A DNA stretch of 36,096 nucleotides, taken from NCBI GenBank assembly GCA_947630295.1, contig CANRGZ010000010.1, forward strand, positions 1-36,096, in the 5' to 3' direction. Made by a program: the position numbers and the translations under genes. Shown here one piece after another: positions 35,701 to 36,096 of the stretch (position 1 is the stretch's first letter; every line of letters begins with the position of its first letter). This DNA comes from an uncultured Lachnospiraceae bacterium (lineage in GTDB: Bacteria > Bacillota > Clostridia > Lachnospirales > Lachnospiraceae). Below the pieces are notes generated by a model. That model was not told where the DNA came from. It saw only the letters and a list, made by a program, of their open reading frames with translations, and did no database searches.

Positions 35701-35829
35701 CCGGAGGCTTTCCGTCCCACGGCATATTTTACTTATGATTATATGTGGAAAGAAACCGGCATTTTAAAGAAACCGGAGTTGAAACGATTCTTAAATAAGC
35801 AGGAAAAGGAGGAAAACAATGAACAGTAA
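32716..35829 (+). CDS. GH106-type glycoside hydrolase (alpha-L-rhamnosidase family), cytoplasmic
   Basis: Large hydrolase of 1037 residues without a signal peptide. The start region 'FKNPGSAYRGAPFWAWN' and 'FAEMGFGGYHLHSRTGLDTPYLG', then 'CYDEDRFPSGAAGG', are typical of the GH106 catalytic barrel, followed by 'GETIPSFFTDEPKVYY'. C-terminal parts (from about 780) form beta-sandwich modules. GH106 founders release alpha-L-rhamnose, but the family is broad, so substrate is only likely. I chose ATG 32716, after AAAGAGG; the frame is open further upstream but runs through the hairpin and has no homology. It overlaps the next gene by 11 bases. It probably cuts oligosaccharides brought in by the transporter. 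Confidence 0.85.
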   Translation: MKSRLENCENLLSPVEFKNPGSAYRGAPFWAWNTKLEGKVLKEQLPVFAEMGFGGYHLHSRTGLDTPYLGTEFMKMVEMCAAYAKENGMKCCCYDEDRFPSGAAGGLVTADVRNRQRQLVWTTENVESLEERTASKRACGDYYLGTYAILQRPDGRIASYKRLKKQESPEEGAQVRYAWVSIAKPEPWFNNQTYVDTMYKPAIDAFIAKTHAHYFDKVGAYFGETIPSFFTDEPKVYYKKTLKDPWDGSEVRMPWTDDFPETFLQKYGFDILDALPELFLEGPMEGPSAARYFYHRHILERFCEAYSENIGAWCDAHQVALTGHMVKENKLSSQATSAGEVMAPLSSFGIPGIDMLCDAREYTTAKQTQSVKDQYGRKQMLSELYGVTNWNFDFRGHKLAGDWQAALGVNFRVPHLAWMSMRGESKRDYPASIFYQSPWYGKYHLIEDHFARVNMAMSRGKRQVKIGVIHPVETSWLHWGADSEKKSVLKAMDTAFKSVTATLLFAQLDFDFISEALLPKQFSGISENRTLQVGEMAYQVIVVPSCEALRQSTKQILDQFLARGGSVILLGKTPSFSDGKPFAPEAFASYAFAEDEPALLALLAEYRDFEIRQPDGSLSGQFLVQHRKEEGQEWFFIANGRRAVSDEAAYPVEIRICAERIPYRYDTLTGRIFPVEYSKEKGICIRMTLRQHDSLLLCLRDEALPDAMLCRPEEVKAEPAEAAAVPERVPVTLSEDNCLLLDQCTYQLDEGPVQEKEEILRIGERLGELLQLPQDGGRCAQPWTMEKEACSHRVILYFPVRSRMPLSGAFLALEEAKSAEIRLNGVPVPVKTDGYYTDRAIEKVPLPPLQAGENLLEVTLPCGKDHLPEACYLLGSFGVFRDEGGFVLDQAPETLAFGDIVGQGLPFYGGNITYHLPYTAERKEDVLVKADTYRGSLISVTLDGAPAGEIIFDPYTLRLRSVRSGPHDIALTLYGNRVNTFGPLHNAMQPLKWVGPEAFRPTAYFTYDYMWKETGILKKPELKRFLNKQEKEENNEQ

Positions 35830-36096
35830 ACTGGAAAATGTACTTGCATATCCGGAACGCAGCTTACGGACCCATCCGGGGAAGCTGTTGTTCGGCCCGG
35901 TGTCGGAGCGGCTTTTTGTGGAATGCATTGACAGGAAGCCGGGATTTTGCGGCAATATCGATTTCATTCACAAAGTGAATCTGGACGCGTTGTTTACAAT
36001 GGAATGCAGCACCCATCCGGACTGGGCGGCCAGCAGTACCCTGTGGTATCCCACCAGACTGCTGATGCGTTATGAGGACGCGCACATTTGTTTTAC
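35819..36096 (+). CDS. N-terminal part of an unrecognised gene (cut by window end)
   Basis: An open frame from ATG 35819, preceded by AAGGAGG, continues to the end of the window. It starts MNSKLENVLAYPERSL and includes 'TMECSTHPDWAASSTLWYPTR'. The first 92 residues have no signal peptide. I do not recognise the family from this fragment; context (11-base overlap with the GH106 gene) suggests another cytoplasmic carbohydrate enzyme. Confidence 0.6.
   Translation, partial: MNSKLENVLAYPERSLRTHPGKLLFGPVSERLFVECIDRKPGFCGNIDFIHKVNLDALFTMECSTHPDWAASSTLWYPTRLLMRYEDAHICF

Overview
The window looks like the chromosome of a Gram-positive, low-to-mid-GC anaerobe of the Clostridia, most likely a gut-type Lachnospiraceae. 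The basis is inference from gene content and style: strong AGGAGG ribosome binding sites, TTGACA/TATAAT-type promoters, a CIRCE-like operator at an hsp20 gene, DUF362/DUF2284 proteins, an SH3b-NlpC/P60 wall hydrolase, MalFG-type sugar transporters without a local ATPase, and several cytoplasmic glycan-hydrolase-like proteins. No rRNA, tRNA, CRISPR array, insertion sequence or phage gene was seen.

Layout. (1) 1-4196: the end of a BMP/nucleoside-type ABC importer operon (twin-ATPase protein open at the left edge, two permeases), followed by a DUF2284 cysteine-rich protein. (2) 4317-4955: a single-gene hsp20 unit with a near-complete CIRCE operator over its promoter and a strong terminator. (3) 4971-5194: a duplicated, highly structured intergenic element. 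(4) 5235-6099: a DUF362 gene that appears broken by a one-base frameshift. (5) 6109-8579: a minus-strand short-chain reductase resembling the EF-P 5-aminopentanone reductase YmfI, divergent from a secreted SH3b/NlpC-P60 peptidase that ends in a perfect terminator. (6) 8590-16431: a sialidase-fold protein, then an ABC exporter half, a DUF1854 protein, a second exporter half carrying a zinc ribbon, and a membrane-anchored alpha/beta hydrolase, closed by a bidirectional terminator. (7) 16526-18889, minus strand: an unusual fusion of a formylglycine-generating-enzyme-like domain, an Asp-box propeller and MORN-like repeats. (8) 19240-36096: a long plus-strand operon.

The long operon is the most interesting part. 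Its order is DapA-family aldolase/lyase, iron-dependent alcohol dehydrogenase, a 1032-residue secreted solute-binding protein with extra beta-sandwich modules, MalF/MalG-type permease pair 1, a membrane-tethered NHL-propeller/TPR protein, a YIP1-family membrane protein, a DUF5696 lipoprotein, permease pair 2, a hairpin, a GH106-type (alpha-L-rhamnosidase family) hydrolase, and a truncated gene at the right edge. The genes are nearly contiguous to 32590. I infer a dedicated uptake and breakdown system: glycans are captured outside the cell, moved through one or two permease complexes powered by an ATPase encoded elsewhere, cut by cytoplasmic hydrolases that have no signal peptides, and the sugar acid or aldehyde products handled by the aldolase and dehydrogenase. 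The extra membrane components (NHL/TPR, YIP1, DUF5696, second permease pair) are not part of the textbook transporter and are the best candidate here for an undescribed system.
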